Origin: Clostridiales bacterium
GTDB taxonomy: Bacteria; Bacillota; Clostridia; Saccharofermentanales; DTU023
Length of the DNA stretch: 64,000 bases
Direction: 5' to 3'
Assembly: GCA_004556925.1 (NCBI GenBank)
Contig: SFFI01000003.1
Coordinates: 1-64,000, forward strand
The notes beneath the pieces were generated by a model, which had not been told where the DNA came from, did not search any database, and saw only the letters and a list, made by a program, of their open reading frames with translations. The position numbers and the translations under genes are program-made. Positions 40,862-49,583 of the stretch are shown in pieces (the stretch's first letter is position 1; every line of letters begins with the position of its first letter).

Positions 40862-42036
40862 GCTTTACCTTCATCGTGTAAACCAGCTAAAACCTGGGCT
40901 ACCAGGTCGGCTTGCTCCGCGTTCATGGCATGGCCGGTTTCTTGCTGGAAAAAGCTGGCAAAGAGTCCAGGAAAATCTTGAGCGGAAAAAGCCTGGCCCG
41001 CTGAGTGGGCTGCCGTCTCGGCTGCCCGGGCATAGCCCAAAAAGCTGAGGCCACATAGCCTAGGGTAGACGGCTTGGAGTTTAAGCGAAGCATCTAGGAC
41101 CAACTCTTGGTCCGTCAGTTCGGCAAAGATATAGGCTTCTTGTGGGCTTGCTTTGCCGGCAGCTAAAAGTTCTGCACAGCTTCCTTGGATTTTGTGGACA
41201 GGATAGAGGGGCTTTAAGGGTTTAGCCTCCCAGCTCAGGCTTCCGGCTTTACTCTCGATCAGGATGACCCTTTTAACCTGGTCTGCCTCGGACGCAGAGT
41301 AAGCTAAGGGGGAACCTGGATAGACTGCCTTAGGGCCTAGCTCTTGCGGCCTATGTAGGTGGCCCAAGGCCACATAATCAAAGTCGGCGCATAGCCAGGC
41401 CGGTAGCTGCTCCACCATGCCCAGGGAGGGAAATTCCGATTCTGATACCAGGCTGTCTTGGTCCGTATTCACAAGCCATAGATGGGCCAGGAGCATGGCG
41501 GGTACCCCTTCTGCCCGGCGCTGGCGCACTCGGTCAAGCACCGGGGCCAGGTATTCTGCCATCAGGTCGGGGTACTTAGCCTGGCTATAGTCGGCATGGT
41601 CATGACTTGCTGCCAGGAGGTCCCTCAAGTCATAGCGCCTCGTGTAAGGTAGGAGGTAAAGGTCTAGGCGGTCCTCACCTTCCCCCAAGGTAAAAGCCTC
41701 CCAGCCGGTCCTGGCTTGCGTAGCTAAATGGATCCCCTGCCGGGCAAAGAGCTGGCTGCCATAGCCCAAGCGACTGGCAGAGTCATGGTTGCCTGACACC
41801 AGGAAGAGCTGGACGCCCTCTGCGGCCAATTGAGAGATAAAGCCGTCAAAGAGCTCCAAAGCCTCTTGGGGAGGATTAGGCCGGTCAAAAACATCGCCCG
41901 CTAGGACCAGGGCTTCAACCCCTTCGTGGCGGGCGATCTTCAGTATTTCTTGCAAAATGTGCTCTTGGTCCTCCCGGAGGGAAAAACCGCTGAGACTTTT
42001 ACCTAAATGCAGATCAGCAAAATGGAGGATCCGCAT
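40843..42036 (-). CDS. sbcD: Exonuclease subunit SbcD
   Basis: Mre11-like metal-dependent nuclease partner of SbcC, 397 residues. Phosphoesterase motifs in order: MRILHFADLHLGKSL, LVLAGDVFDRPNPP, FLVSGNHDSASRLG, LLLAHLWLVN and YVALGHLHRPQEL. The C-terminal capping domain is longer than average (about 60 extra residues with AQAFSAQDFPG). Immediately follows a Yip1-like gene with three bases between stop and start. Confidence 0.93.
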   Translation of the reverse strand: MRILHFADLHLGKSLSGFSLREDQEHILQEILKIARHEGVEALVLAGDVFDRPNPPQEALELFDGFISQLAAEGVQLFLVSGNHDSASRLGYGSQLFARQGIHLATQARTGWEAFTLGEGEDRLDLYLLPYTRRYDLRDLLAASHDHADYSQAKYPDLMAEYLAPVLDRVRQRRAEGVPAMLLAHLWLVNTDQDSLVSESEFPSLGMVEQLPAWLCADFDYVALGHLHRPQELGPKAVYPGSPLAYSASEADQVKRVILIESKAGSLSWEAKPLKPLYPVHKIQGSCAELLAAGKASPQEAYIFAELTDQELVLDASLKLQAVYPRLCGLSFLGYARAAETAAHSAGQAFSAQDFPGLFASFFQQETGHAMNAEQADLVAQVLAGLHDEGKACDPSF

Positions 42037-42039
42037 GTC

Positions 42040-43098
42040 CTACCCTACTAGAGTAATGAGGAAGAGCAGGATGAAATAGAGCCAGTAGCGGCTGGACCTG
42101 GACTTGGGATATATGGAATCCAAGACGTAGGTAAAGCTGAAGAAGAGGGTGTACTTGGCCAGGACCAAGAGGGTTGCCGCAAAGCTCACAGAAATCAGAG
42201 AGATAAAGATAATCACAAAGTGCAGGATGGTATGCAGGACTGTGGTATAGGAAATAAGCTTAAGATACTGGAGAGGCGGCAACTTTGCCTCCCCACCCAT
42301 GCCGGAAAAAATCCAGGCAGCGAGGAAGTAGAGCAAGAGGACCAGGGCCTGCTGGACCAGGGCCAGGCCAAAGCTTGATCCCCACTTGAAGGTCTCGCCT
42401 CCCATTATCCCGCCGAAGAGTCCACCGACTTCACCCAGGCTGGCCAGGGCGGCCGCAACACCCTGAGAGGCAAAGGTAGCTTGTGCCAAGGCATAAAAGA
42501 GGATATTTGCCACTAACAGGATGATCCAGGATACGAGCGACAAGTCTTGGTTGAGGGCCTTGCTGGGGTTTGAGGAGAAATAGTGCTTGAAAAGGCCGGA
42601 AAACTCCCCGACCTGCTTGCTGAAATCATAGTTGCCACCAACAGGCTTGCCGGGTCTGCTTTGGCGAGGGCCGTGAGGACGCGGGCGGCCTTGGGGCTGG
42701 CCTTGAGGTCGGCTGGCATAGGCCTGTCCTGCCTGATAGGCATCAAATTGGCCCGTTGCCTGGCTATTATAGGCCCCCTCATAGGGATTGCTCCCGCCAG
42801 GCAGCGGTCCAGTATACCCGGCCTGCGGCAGAGGATTGTAAGCTCCAGTCTGCTGATGATAAGGGCCAGTATAGGGGTTAGCTCCAGGGCCTTCTTGGTA
42901 AGCTGGGCCCTGGGGTTGGGGATTATAATCGAAATTTTGGCCAGGATTATAAGCGGCTTGCGGCTGGCCTTGTGGGTTAACCGGAGGAAGGTCCTCAAAA
43001 GGGGGCTCTGGAGGGTTGGTCCGGGGCATACCCGCGGGCTGCGCATTATAAGGCATAGGGTTTGGACCGTGAGGGCGCCCACTATTATCTTGGTTCAT
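42040..43098 (-). CDS. Yip1-family membrane protein with proline/glutamine-rich head
   Basis: 352 residues. The first 165 or so are disordered and rich in Pro, Gln, Asn, Gly and Tyr, with loose repeats such as PQAGYTGP, AYNPGQNF, NPYTGPYHQQ and NPYEGAYNSQ. The second half has five to six helices of the Yip1 fold (LVSWIILLVANILFYALAQ, FGLALVQQALVLLLYFLAAWIF, LILHFVIIFISLISVSFAATLLVL and more). Bacterial Yip1 proteins are membrane proteins of unknown role. A gene with the same domains is common near sbcCD only by chance as far as I know. Confidence 0.7.
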   Translation of the reverse strand: MNQDNSGRPHGPNPMPYNAQPAGMPRTNPPEPPFEDLPPVNPQGQPQAAYNPGQNFDYNPQPQGPAYQEGPGANPYTGPYHQQTGAYNPLPQAGYTGPLPGGSNPYEGAYNSQATGQFDAYQAGQAYASRPQGQPQGRPRPHGPRQSRPGKPVGGNYDFSKQVGEFSGLFKHYFSSNPSKALNQDLSLVSWIILLVANILFYALAQATFASQGVAAALASLGEVGGLFGGIMGGETFKWGSSFGLALVQQALVLLLYFLAAWIFSGMGGEAKLPPLQYLKLISYTTVLHTILHFVIIFISLISVSFAATLLVLAKYTLFFSFTYVLDSIYPKSRSSRYWLYFILLFLITLVG

Positions 43099-43226
43099 TG
43101 CTGTACCTCCTCAACACAAGCAAGCTAATCAATAGACAAATAAAGCATATGCTTGCGTAATAGATTTGTAAGAATACGTAAACATTTTATACATAATTGG
43201 TCATTTGGGCAAACTTTTGCGCCGTC

Positions 43227-44291
43227 TTAACCCTGATTAGCGACTTGTACGGGGCTAGGTGCAATTAAACGGTCGGCTCTAATATCCACCTGCAAAACAT
43301 TGATCGAAGTATATTGGCTGACATCGGCCGCAACCTGGGTCTGGGCGGCCCGCATGACCTCTTGGGCGGGATAACCATAATAAAGGGAAATGGTAATCTC
43401 GAAAGTTGCTCCGTAAGGCTCCTTGTTAGCCCGAAAGTGCCGCATTTGGGCTACGCCCTCCACCTGCTTCAGTGAGATACGGACCATCTGGGCCATGGCA
43501 TCGTCCGAGATGGAGTAGGCACCCAGGGTAGAAAAGGTGGGCCTGACCACAGTCCTCTCGCCCTCGCCTCCAAAGCTTTTGTCACTCCGGTCAAAGCGGC
43601 GCCGGAGTTTATTAAGAGGTTCTGCCAGAGAGCCTGAAAACTCATGCCGGATCTCCATGGTCGGCACAGGGATGGTGTGCTTCCCCTGGGTCATCCGGGT
43701 TTCTTTGGCTTCCCGCCGCTCGTCCTCCGTAGAGATATCCTCAATCCGGATCAGCATAGAGGGCTTGGGCAAGTAGAGACTTTGGCAGATGCGGTCAATC
43801 ATCTCCCGGGAGGTACCTAGAATCATAAGGGCTGGGGGCATCTCCTCCAGGAGGGCCCGCCGCATGTTTTGGGCCCTGGTTTCGTCTGCAAAAATGGCCG
43901 CTTTGACCGATTCAATTTTGGTAGCAGCTTTTTTAGCAGAAGAGCCTGCCACAATAGAAGAACCGTGGATGAGGATGCCATCATCAATAATATAGTTGAT
44001 CCCATTTTCCTTGGCTACCTTGATCGCCCGGGTAGATTTACCCGTGCCAGAGGGGCCTACAAAGGCCACCACCGCAATCTGGCTGAGATGTTGCCTGATC
44101 TGTTCTTCGGTCTCCAGCTCTACTGACCGGTTCATCTCGTTGACCGAGGATTTCACTGCCGAAGCAATACGGCCTAGAGGATTAAAAAGAATTTCCTCTG
44201 CCTTAACCGGAGGTAAGCGGTCCTGGCTTGTCTCCGAGTTCTCTCGGCTAGAGGACCTGTCCCGTCGTTTATGGAAGAGGAAATCAAACAT
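43227..44291 (-). CDS. P-loop protein with C-terminal Asp23/Gls24-like domain
   Basis: 354 residues. A Walker A motif VVAFVGPSGTGKST stands at about 73-86, followed by a kinase-like region (INYIIDDGILIHGSSI, MPPALMILGTSREMIDRIC). The last 130 residues (RVVRPTFSTLGAYSISDDAMAQMVRISLKQVEGVAQMRHF, FEITISLYYGYPAQEVMRAAQTQVAADVSQYTSINVLQVDIRADRL, in shorter form here) resemble the Asp23/Gls24 (DUF322) envelope-stress fold. I know no well-described protein with this pairing. No membrane helix. Alone between yebC and the Yip1-like gene. Confidence 0.65.
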   Translation of the reverse strand: MFDFLFHKRRDRSSSRENSETSQDRLPPVKAEEILFNPLGRIASAVKSSVNEMNRSVELETEEQIRQHLSQIAVVAFVGPSGTGKSTRAIKVAKENGINYIIDDGILIHGSSIVAGSSAKKAATKIESVKAAIFADETRAQNMRRALLEEMPPALMILGTSREMIDRICQSLYLPKPSMLIRIEDISTEDERREAKETRMTQGKHTIPVPTMEIRHEFSGSLAEPLNKLRRRFDRSDKSFGGEGERTVVRPTFSTLGAYSISDDAMAQMVRISLKQVEGVAQMRHFRANKEPYGATFEITISLYYGYPAQEVMRAAQTQVAADVSQYTSINVLQVDIRADRLIAPSPVQVANQG

Positions 44292-44352
44292 GGGTAACTT
44301 CTCTTTTCTGCCTCTGTAGCATCCAGGGCAAGCTTAGGGCTGGATGGACGAG

Positions 44353-45093
44353 CTAGTCTTCATCATCCTCCGGCATATCCCAGTTATGCCAAATATCATT
44401 GACATCTTCAAAGTCTTCAAGGTTTTCTAAGAGCTTTTCCATTTTTTCCTGATCTTCAGGATCCTCAAGCTTGGTCATGGTAAGGGGCTTATAGTCCACA
44501 CTGCCATCTTCAATAGCATATCCCATCTCTTGCAGTGCATTTAAGACTTGGTGGAATTCATTAGGGGCCGTGACAACTTCATAGTAGTTATCCTGTATGG
44601 TAATATCCTCAGCGCCTGCATCCAGAGCTTCCAGCATGACGGTTTCATCATCAGGATAGCGGTCCTTATCCAGGATAATAGAGCCCTTCCGTTCAAACAT
44701 GAAGCCAACCGAGCCAGACTCACCCAGGTTACCGCCTGACTTGTCGAAAAGGTGGCGGACCTCTCCGGCCGTACGGTTGCGGTTGTCCGTCAAGCTACGT
44801 AAAATAACGGCTACCCCGCCAGGGCCATAGCCCTCATAGATCATCTCATCAAAGTCTGCAGAATCGCTGCTGGAGGCCTTGCTGATCGAACGGTTGATAC
44901 TATCGTTGGGCATATTATTGGACTTGGCTTTGCGGATAGCATCCTCCAAGGCGCGGTTGGTGCTAGGATCAGGCCCACCATGCTTAACCGCCATCTGGAT
45001 TTCTTTACCCAGCTTGGTGAAGATCTGGCCTTTAGCAGCATCTTGGGCACCCTTGCGGCGCTTGATATTATTCCATTTTGAATGTCCGGACAT
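44353..45093 (-). CDS. yebC: YebC/PmpR family regulator
   Basis: 246-residue protein of the TACO1/YebC family, first described as DNA-binding regulators and more recently tied to relief of ribosome stalling. The conserved opening MSGHSKWNNIKRRKGAQDAAKG is followed by PDPSTNRALEDAIRKAKSNNMPND, the central YEGYGPGGVAVIL and NLGESGSVGFMFE, and a C-terminal EDPEDQEKMEKLLENLEDFEDV. Full family length. Confidence 0.95.
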   Translation of the reverse strand: MSGHSKWNNIKRRKGAQDAAKGQIFTKLGKEIQMAVKHGGPDPSTNRALEDAIRKAKSNNMPNDSINRSISKASSSDSADFDEMIYEGYGPGGVAVILRSLTDNRNRTAGEVRHLFDKSGGNLGESGSVGFMFERKGSIILDKDRYPDDETVMLEALDAGAEDITIQDNYYEVVTAPNEFHQVLNALQEMGYAIEDGSVDYKPLTMTKLEDPEDQEKMEKLLENLEDFEDVNDIWHNWDMPEDDED

Positions 45094-45168
45094 ATAAACT
45101 CCTTTTCAAGTCAGCTTTGAACTGAGTTGCTTATAAACTAACCTTTATTATAGCAAAAGCCCTAGAGC

Positions 45169-45849
45169 CTAGTCGATACCTCTTGGAGCGTAGGCTAAGC
45201 CCTCGGGGGCACAAATCCCCTCCCCTTGACTTTGCTCCGCCACTAAGGCCCGTAAGTCTTCTTCGCGTTCCGGAGGGAGGGCCACCAACCATTCCACATC
45301 CAGGCCAAACTCCGCTTCTTCTTGCTGGAAGCCTGCTGCCTCCAACTTGTAGCGTAGGCTGTCGTAAACCCCGTATGGCACCATCACCCGCATTTTAAGC
45401 TGTAAAGTCATGGTCACCAGGCCTGCGGCTGCTATGGCCTGGGCGGCCGCCTGGGTATAGCACTTCACCAGGCCCCCTGTGCCCAGGAGCACTCCGCCAA
45501 AATATCGCACTACCAAAATTTGCGCCTGGTCCACACCACCCTTGCGCAAAACGTCTAAAACAGGCATTCCCGCTGTCCCCTTAGGCTCACCATCATCTGA
45601 ATACTTTCCCCCAATCTCCGGGAAAATATGCTGCCAGGCATAAACCCAATGGGTCGCATCTGGAAAATCCGCCCGACACTGGGCCAGCCGGGCTTCGGCC
45701 TCCGCCCCATTTGCAATGGGCAGGCAAATACCAATAAAGCGTGACCGGCGTTCCTCAAACTCAATCTGGGCTTCCCGCTCGACCGTTGTCCAGGAAGCTG
45801 GCCCACGAAAATCTGCTGGTAAATACTTGTGCACGAGGCTTTCATACAT
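45169..45849 (-). CDS. YigZ/IMPACT family protein
   Basis: 226 residues. UPF0029 (IMPACT) domain with RRSRFIGICLPIAN, YSDDGEPKGTAGMPVL and VVRYFGGVLLGTGGLVKCY, and a C-terminal DUF1949 portion (MRVMVPYGVYDSLRYKLE). YigZ proteins are linked to translation control, but function is not settled. Starts at ATG 45849 and is divergent from the DUF4015 gene, with only about 20 bases between them, so their promoters overlap. Confidence 0.88.
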   Translation of the reverse strand: MYESLVHKYLPADFRGPASWTTVEREAQIEFEERRSRFIGICLPIANGAEAEARLAQCRADFPDATHWVYAWQHIFPEIGGKYSDDGEPKGTAGMPVLDVLRKGGVDQAQILVVRYFGGVLLGTGGLVKCYTQAAAQAIAAAGLVTMTLQLKMRVMVPYGVYDSLRYKLEAAGFQQEEAEFGLDVEWLVALPPEREEDLRALVAEQSQGEGICAPEGLAYAPRGID

Positions 45850-45871
45850 GGGCTTATTGTAGCAAGATTAG

Positions 45872-47413
45872 GTGTATGACGTCCAAAAGCCCTTCCATTG
45901 TGGTATTCTTATCTCTATGCAAGGCATTTTTCTTAATGACCCTAAGGTCCCTAAAGGCCCGCGCTTTCATTTGCGGGCTCTGGCCATCTTGGTCCTCATT
46001 GGCGTGCAAGTGGGGATCTTTTTCCTACTCTACCGCAATAGTAGGGTGGATGAAAATCAGGAAACCCTGGTGACAAACCCCACTCGGCCAGTTGTCGCTA
46101 CCGCCCCTCCGCCGCCTTTGGCGCTTTCAATTAAGGATGACGGCATGCAGGACCTCTTAAATGATTACTTTGGTCCTCTGCCCCGGGTTAAGGAAGAAGA
46201 TAGGAAGCCTTATCAAAGTCTTTATCCGGTTAAGGGGATTTATCTGGGGACTGGCAAAGATTTAGATGCCGCCCTGGATCTGGCACAAAACACAGAAGTC
46301 AATGCTTTTGTCATCGACGTCAAGGAGTCTTGGGGCTTAACCTATAAGTCACAAGTCCCCTTGGTCCAGGCAATGCAGGCCGATTCTGGCACTATCGACC
46401 TACAAGCTATCTTTGACCGCTGCCATGCGGCCGGCGTTAAAGTGATTGCCCGCCTGGTCTGCTTCAAGGATGAGGTCATGCCTCAGGCCCGACCTGATCT
46501 CTGCATCCAAGATAATGACGGCAACCTGCTCTCCTTTCCCTTAGAAGGGGGACTAGCCTTTGCTGATCCTTATAATCCTGAAGTCTGGGCCTATCTTCTG
46601 GATATCGCCCGTGAAGTGGTAGCCATGGGAGCAGATGAAATTCAATTTGACTATGTCCGCTTTCCCACAGGCTCCGCAGAGTCAGGAGCGGCCCCAAGTT
46701 TTGCGGCTATTGAAGAGAAGATTCCCAAGCAGTACGCCATTAATCGCTTTCTGGAAACCGCCCGAATTGAAATTCAGGAAAAGCTTGGCGTCCCAATCTC
46801 AGCCGACCTCTTTTCCATTGTCATGTCCTCAGAAGTGGACGGCCAGCTTATCGGACAGAATTGGTCCACCATCGGGCTGACGGGTATTGACTGTATTTGC
46901 CCCATGATTTATCCCTCCCACTACGCCAATGCCTCCTTAGGCAGCCAGGGCAACGGGGTGGGTTCCTATATTGGCCAAGATTTTTTCACCGCGCCGGATA
47001 CCGAACCCTACGCCGTTATAGAGAACGCCATTATAGATGGGGAACGCGCAAGCAAGCAGGCAGGCTACACTAGGCTACGCCCTTGGCTCCAAGCCTTTAC
47101 TGCCTCTTGGCTGCCCCAGGGTTATTTTATGGCCTACGGCGGAGCAGAAATCCGCCAGCAAATAGAAGCCGTCTATGCGGCAGGCTACGGGGAATGGTTG
47201 CTTTGGGACGCGGAATACACCTATCCGCGTGAGGCTTTTATCTCAGGGGCCGAAGCCCAAGTCCAGGAACGCCAGCAGGCTGTGGCCAGCGAGGCTCAGG
47301 CGAGCGAGCTGGCCTCCGAGCAGGCTTCCGAATCCGAGGCCCTAGCAGAGTTAGGGGGCGACGGCCAGCCTGTCTTCCCGATCGCAACCGCCCCGCTCGG
47401 CCAAGGCCACTAG
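45872..47413 (+). CDS. DUF4015 putative glycoside hydrolase, membrane-anchored
   Basis: 513 residues from GTG 45872, or 498 from ATG 45917; neither has a strong ribosome site. One membrane helix (LAILVLIGVQVGIFFLLY) then an exported TIM-barrel-like domain. Landmarks: YPVKGIYLGTGKDLDAALDL, NAFVIDVKESWG, AGVKVIARLVCFKDEVM, MGADEIQFDYVRFPTG (likely catalytic Asp/Glu region), ISADLFSIV and CPMIYPSHYAN. The last 40 residues are Ala/Ser/Glu/Gln low complexity. DUF4015 proteins are predicted glycosidases acting on cell-surface polymers. Stands alone on the plus strand. Confidence 0.85.
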   Translation: MYDVQKPFHCGILISMQGIFLNDPKVPKGPRFHLRALAILVLIGVQVGIFFLLYRNSRVDENQETLVTNPTRPVVATAPPPPLALSIKDDGMQDLLNDYFGPLPRVKEEDRKPYQSLYPVKGIYLGTGKDLDAALDLAQNTEVNAFVIDVKESWGLTYKSQVPLVQAMQADSGTIDLQAIFDRCHAAGVKVIARLVCFKDEVMPQARPDLCIQDNDGNLLSFPLEGGLAFADPYNPEVWAYLLDIAREVVAMGADEIQFDYVRFPTGSAESGAAPSFAAIEEKIPKQYAINRFLETARIEIQEKLGVPISADLFSIVMSSEVDGQLIGQNWSTIGLTGIDCICPMIYPSHYANASLGSQGNGVGSYIGQDFFTAPDTEPYAVIENAIIDGERASKQAGYTRLRPWLQAFTASWLPQGYFMAYGGAEIRQQIEAVYAAGYGEWLLWDAEYTYPREAFISGAEAQVQERQQAVASEAQASELASEQASESEALAELGGDGQPVFPIATAPLGQGH

Positions 47414-47444
47414 GATCTCTAGAGCCAGTCAGCTGGTCTTTTCC

Positions 47445-47804
47445 TTAATCCGCGAAAATATAGCGGACAATTTGTTGAATGATAGCCAAATCTTGAGCAG
47501 GTATTTGCTCAATAAACTCCAGCTTGCGGCAACTAAAATCGAATGACTTTAATTGAGATACAATGATTTGCCCATGGGTCTGGGTAGTGTCAGGTAAACT
47601 ATAGCGTGTGGGAAAGTTTTTGACTGTACTAGTGATAGGACAGACCACAGCAAATCCGGTAGTAAGGTTAAACTGAAATTTAGAGATAACAAGGGCAGGC
47701 CTTCGTTTTTTGATTTCCTTACCGCTAGCCGGATCAAAATCGATCCAGACGATGTCGCCCTCTTTAGGAACATATTGGTCTCGTTGGTCTCGTGCGCTGT
47801 CCAC
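47445..47804 (-). CDS. mazF: MazF/PemK-type endoribonuclease toxin
   Basis: 119 residues from GTG 47804 behind AAAGGAG. MazF fold: PKEGDIVWIDFDPASGKEIKKRRPALVIS at the start (conserved Arg and Pro of the RNA-cutting pocket), then PITSTVKNFPTRYSLP, QIIVSQLKSFDFSCRKL and a C-terminal helix. Family members cleave mRNA at short motifs when the antitoxin is lost. Lies 27 bases after its antitoxin gene, convergent with the DUF4015 gene. Confidence 0.9.
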   Translation of the reverse strand: MDSARDQRDQYVPKEGDIVWIDFDPASGKEIKKRRPALVISKFQFNLTTGFAVVCPITSTVKNFPTRYSLPDTTQTHGQIIVSQLKSFDFSCRKLEFIEQIPAQDLAIIQQIVRYIFAD

Positions 47805-47831
47805 TAAACTTTACTCCTTTAGATATAGAGT

Positions 47832-48062
47832 CTATATCTCTTCTTTGCCAGCTGCGGGCACATCTTGCCAATAGTCTGCCTCATAGAAAGCATCCGGTTC
47901 AGCTACACGAAAAGGATCCGTAATTTCAGGTACCATGATGATGGATCCATTTTGGGTATACGTAACCATATAGTCTTTGCCACTTTTGAGCTTAACTTCC
48001 TCTGCCCCCGGAAGTGTTACTACAATAGAGCTTCCTTGTTTTCTGGTTCTTGTTTTTTTCAT
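47832..48062 (-). CDS. mazE: MazE/PemI-type antitoxin
   Basis: 76 residues. N-terminal SpoVT/AbrB-like DNA-binding hairpin (MKKTRTRKQGSSIVVTLPG) followed by a short acidic tail with aromatic residues (FYEADYWQDVP), the part that normally blocks MazF. GGAGGTGGTGAT precedes the ATG. The palindrome at 48076-48111 upstream is its likely autoregulatory site. Confidence 0.85.
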   Translation of the reverse strand: MKKTRTRKQGSSIVVTLPGAEEVKLKSGKDYMVTYTQNGSIIMVPEITDPFRVAEPDAFYEADYWQDVPAAGKEEI

Positions 48063-48075
48063 ATCACCACCTCCA

Positions 48076-48111
48076 GCAACACAAGAATAACATAATTACA
48101 CCTAGTGTTGC
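48076..48111 (-). promoter_or_regulatory. Palindromic operator upstream of the mazEF pair
   Basis: GCAACAC (48076-48082) and GTGTTGC (48105-48111) are perfect inverted arms separated by 22 bases, spanning the expected promoter. Toxin-antitoxin operons are commonly autorepressed through such arms. Confidence 0.55.
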
Positions 48112-48132
48112 AAGATGTTGTTTCGAAACATT

Positions 48133-48161
48133 AAAGGGACCGCCTGACTGACAGTCCCTTT
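48133..48161 (-). terminator. Terminator after serS
   Basis: AAAGGGAC and GTCCCTTT form an eight-base stem with a 13-base loop, 30 bases after the serS stop. A short TAATGTTT tail follows on the minus strand. Confidence 0.65.
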
Positions 48162-48188
48162 AGAGTCGATTGATTTCTTGACTAAGCT

Positions 48189-49496
48189 CTACTTGCGAGG
48201 CTCCAAGACCTCCTGTCCCTGCATATAGGGGCGGAGAACCTCTGGAATAATTACACTGCCATCTGCCTGCTGATTTTGCTCCAAAATGGCTGGGAAAATC
48301 CGGGAAGTGGCAAGGCCAGACCCGTTAAGGCTGTGCAGGAATTCCGGCTTGTTGCCATCTTGGCGGCGGAAGCGGAGGTTCGTACGCCGCGCCTGGTAAT
48401 CGCCTGAGGTGGAAACAGAGGATACCTCTTTATAACCGCCCATAGAGGGAATGTAGACCTCAATATCCCAGGTTTCCCGCATGGAGGCCGAGACATCGCC
48501 TGCAGCCAGCTTGACCAGCTGGTAGTGGAGGCCTAGTTTTTCTACCAGGCTGCAGGCCTTTGTAATGAGCTCTTTTAAGGCCGCCTCATCGTCTTCTGGC
48601 TTTACAAATTGGAACATCTCTACCTTATTAAACTGGTGGCCCCGGATCATACCGCGTTCTTCGGCCCGGTAGGAGCCCGCTTCCCGGCGGTAGCAGGGTG
48701 TGTAGGCAAAGCATTTGATGGGCAGGTCTTCTTCCTCCAAGATTTCATCCCGGTAGAGGTTGACCAGGGCTGTTTCTGCCGTGGGCAGGAGGAAACGGCC
48801 AAAGCCTTGCCCGTATTCATCGTCTTCCTTGCCTTGGAGCCGGAGCTGGAAGACATCTTCCGAAAATTTCGGGAACTGGCCAGCGCCCAGGCCGCAGGCA
48901 TAGTTGAGGATGTGGGGCGGCAGGATCATTTCATAGCCATCTTTAATGTGCTCATTAATAAAGAAGTTGAGCAGGGCCCATTCCAGGCGGGCTCCCTGGC
49001 CCCTATACATCCAAAAACCAGAGCCGGAAAGTTTACTACCCCGGTCATAATCGATTAAGCCCAGACTTTCGGCTAAATCCACATGGTGCTTAGGTTCATA
49101 GGCGAATTGAGGTTTTTCCCCAAAAGTCTTCATCACCTGGTTATTTTCCTTGCCGCCTGCAACCACATGGTCGTGGGGCATATTGGGCAGGCCAATCATA
49201 AATTGATACTGGGCCTCATCCAAGGCTTGTAGTTCAACTTCTTTATTTTTGATATCTTCGGAAACTTGTTTAAGCTCTTCCAAGAGTCCAGAGGCGTCCT
49301 GGCCAGCTTTTTTCAGTTTGGGGATTTCTGCGGATTTCTTATTACGCAAGGCCTTGAGTTCTTCCGTCTCGTGGATCAGGGCGCGGCGTTCCTTGTCCTG
49401 GTCTAGAAAGTGGCTGAGATCTAAATCAAAGCCTCGCTTGGCTAAAGCTTTAACTACAGTTTCGGGATCATTGCGCAGTAAATTAATATCTAACAT
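48189..49496 (-). CDS. serS: Seryl-tRNA synthetase
   Basis: Charges tRNA-Ser and tRNA-Sec. About 435 residues from ATG 49496 behind GGAAGAGGAAAT; the frame opens at 49541 without a site. N-terminal coiled-coil arm (residues about 30-105), then class II core: GTETALVNLYRDEIL-like TAETALVNL, motif 2 FAYTPCYRREAGSYRAEERGMIRGHQFNKVEMF, and motif 3 HSLNGSGLATSRIFPAILE. Full length. No T-box leader is recognisable upstream. Confidence 0.95.
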   Translation of the reverse strand: MLDINLLRNDPETVVKALAKRGFDLDLSHFLDQDKERRALIHETEELKALRNKKSAEIPKLKKAGQDASGLLEELKQVSEDIKNKEVELQALDEAQYQFMIGLPNMPHDHVVAGGKENNQVMKTFGEKPQFAYEPKHHVDLAESLGLIDYDRGSKLSGSGFWMYRGQGARLEWALLNFFINEHIKDGYEMILPPHILNYACGLGAGQFPKFSEDVFQLRLQGKEDDEYGQGFGRFLLPTAETALVNLYRDEILEEEDLPIKCFAYTPCYRREAGSYRAEERGMIRGHQFNKVEMFQFVKPEDDEAALKELITKACSLVEKLGLHYQLVKLAAGDVSASMRETWDIEVYIPSMGGYKEVSSVSTSGDYQARRTNLRFRRQDGNKPEFLHSLNGSGLATSRIFPAILEQNQQADGSVIIPEVLRPYMQGQEVLEPRK

Positions 49497-49583
49497 ATTT
49501 CCTCTTCCTTTCTGCTCCACGGCTACAGGCTTAGGTGTCAATTAATAGCTTTTCTAGATTATAGCTCAAGCGAGGGCCCTCGG

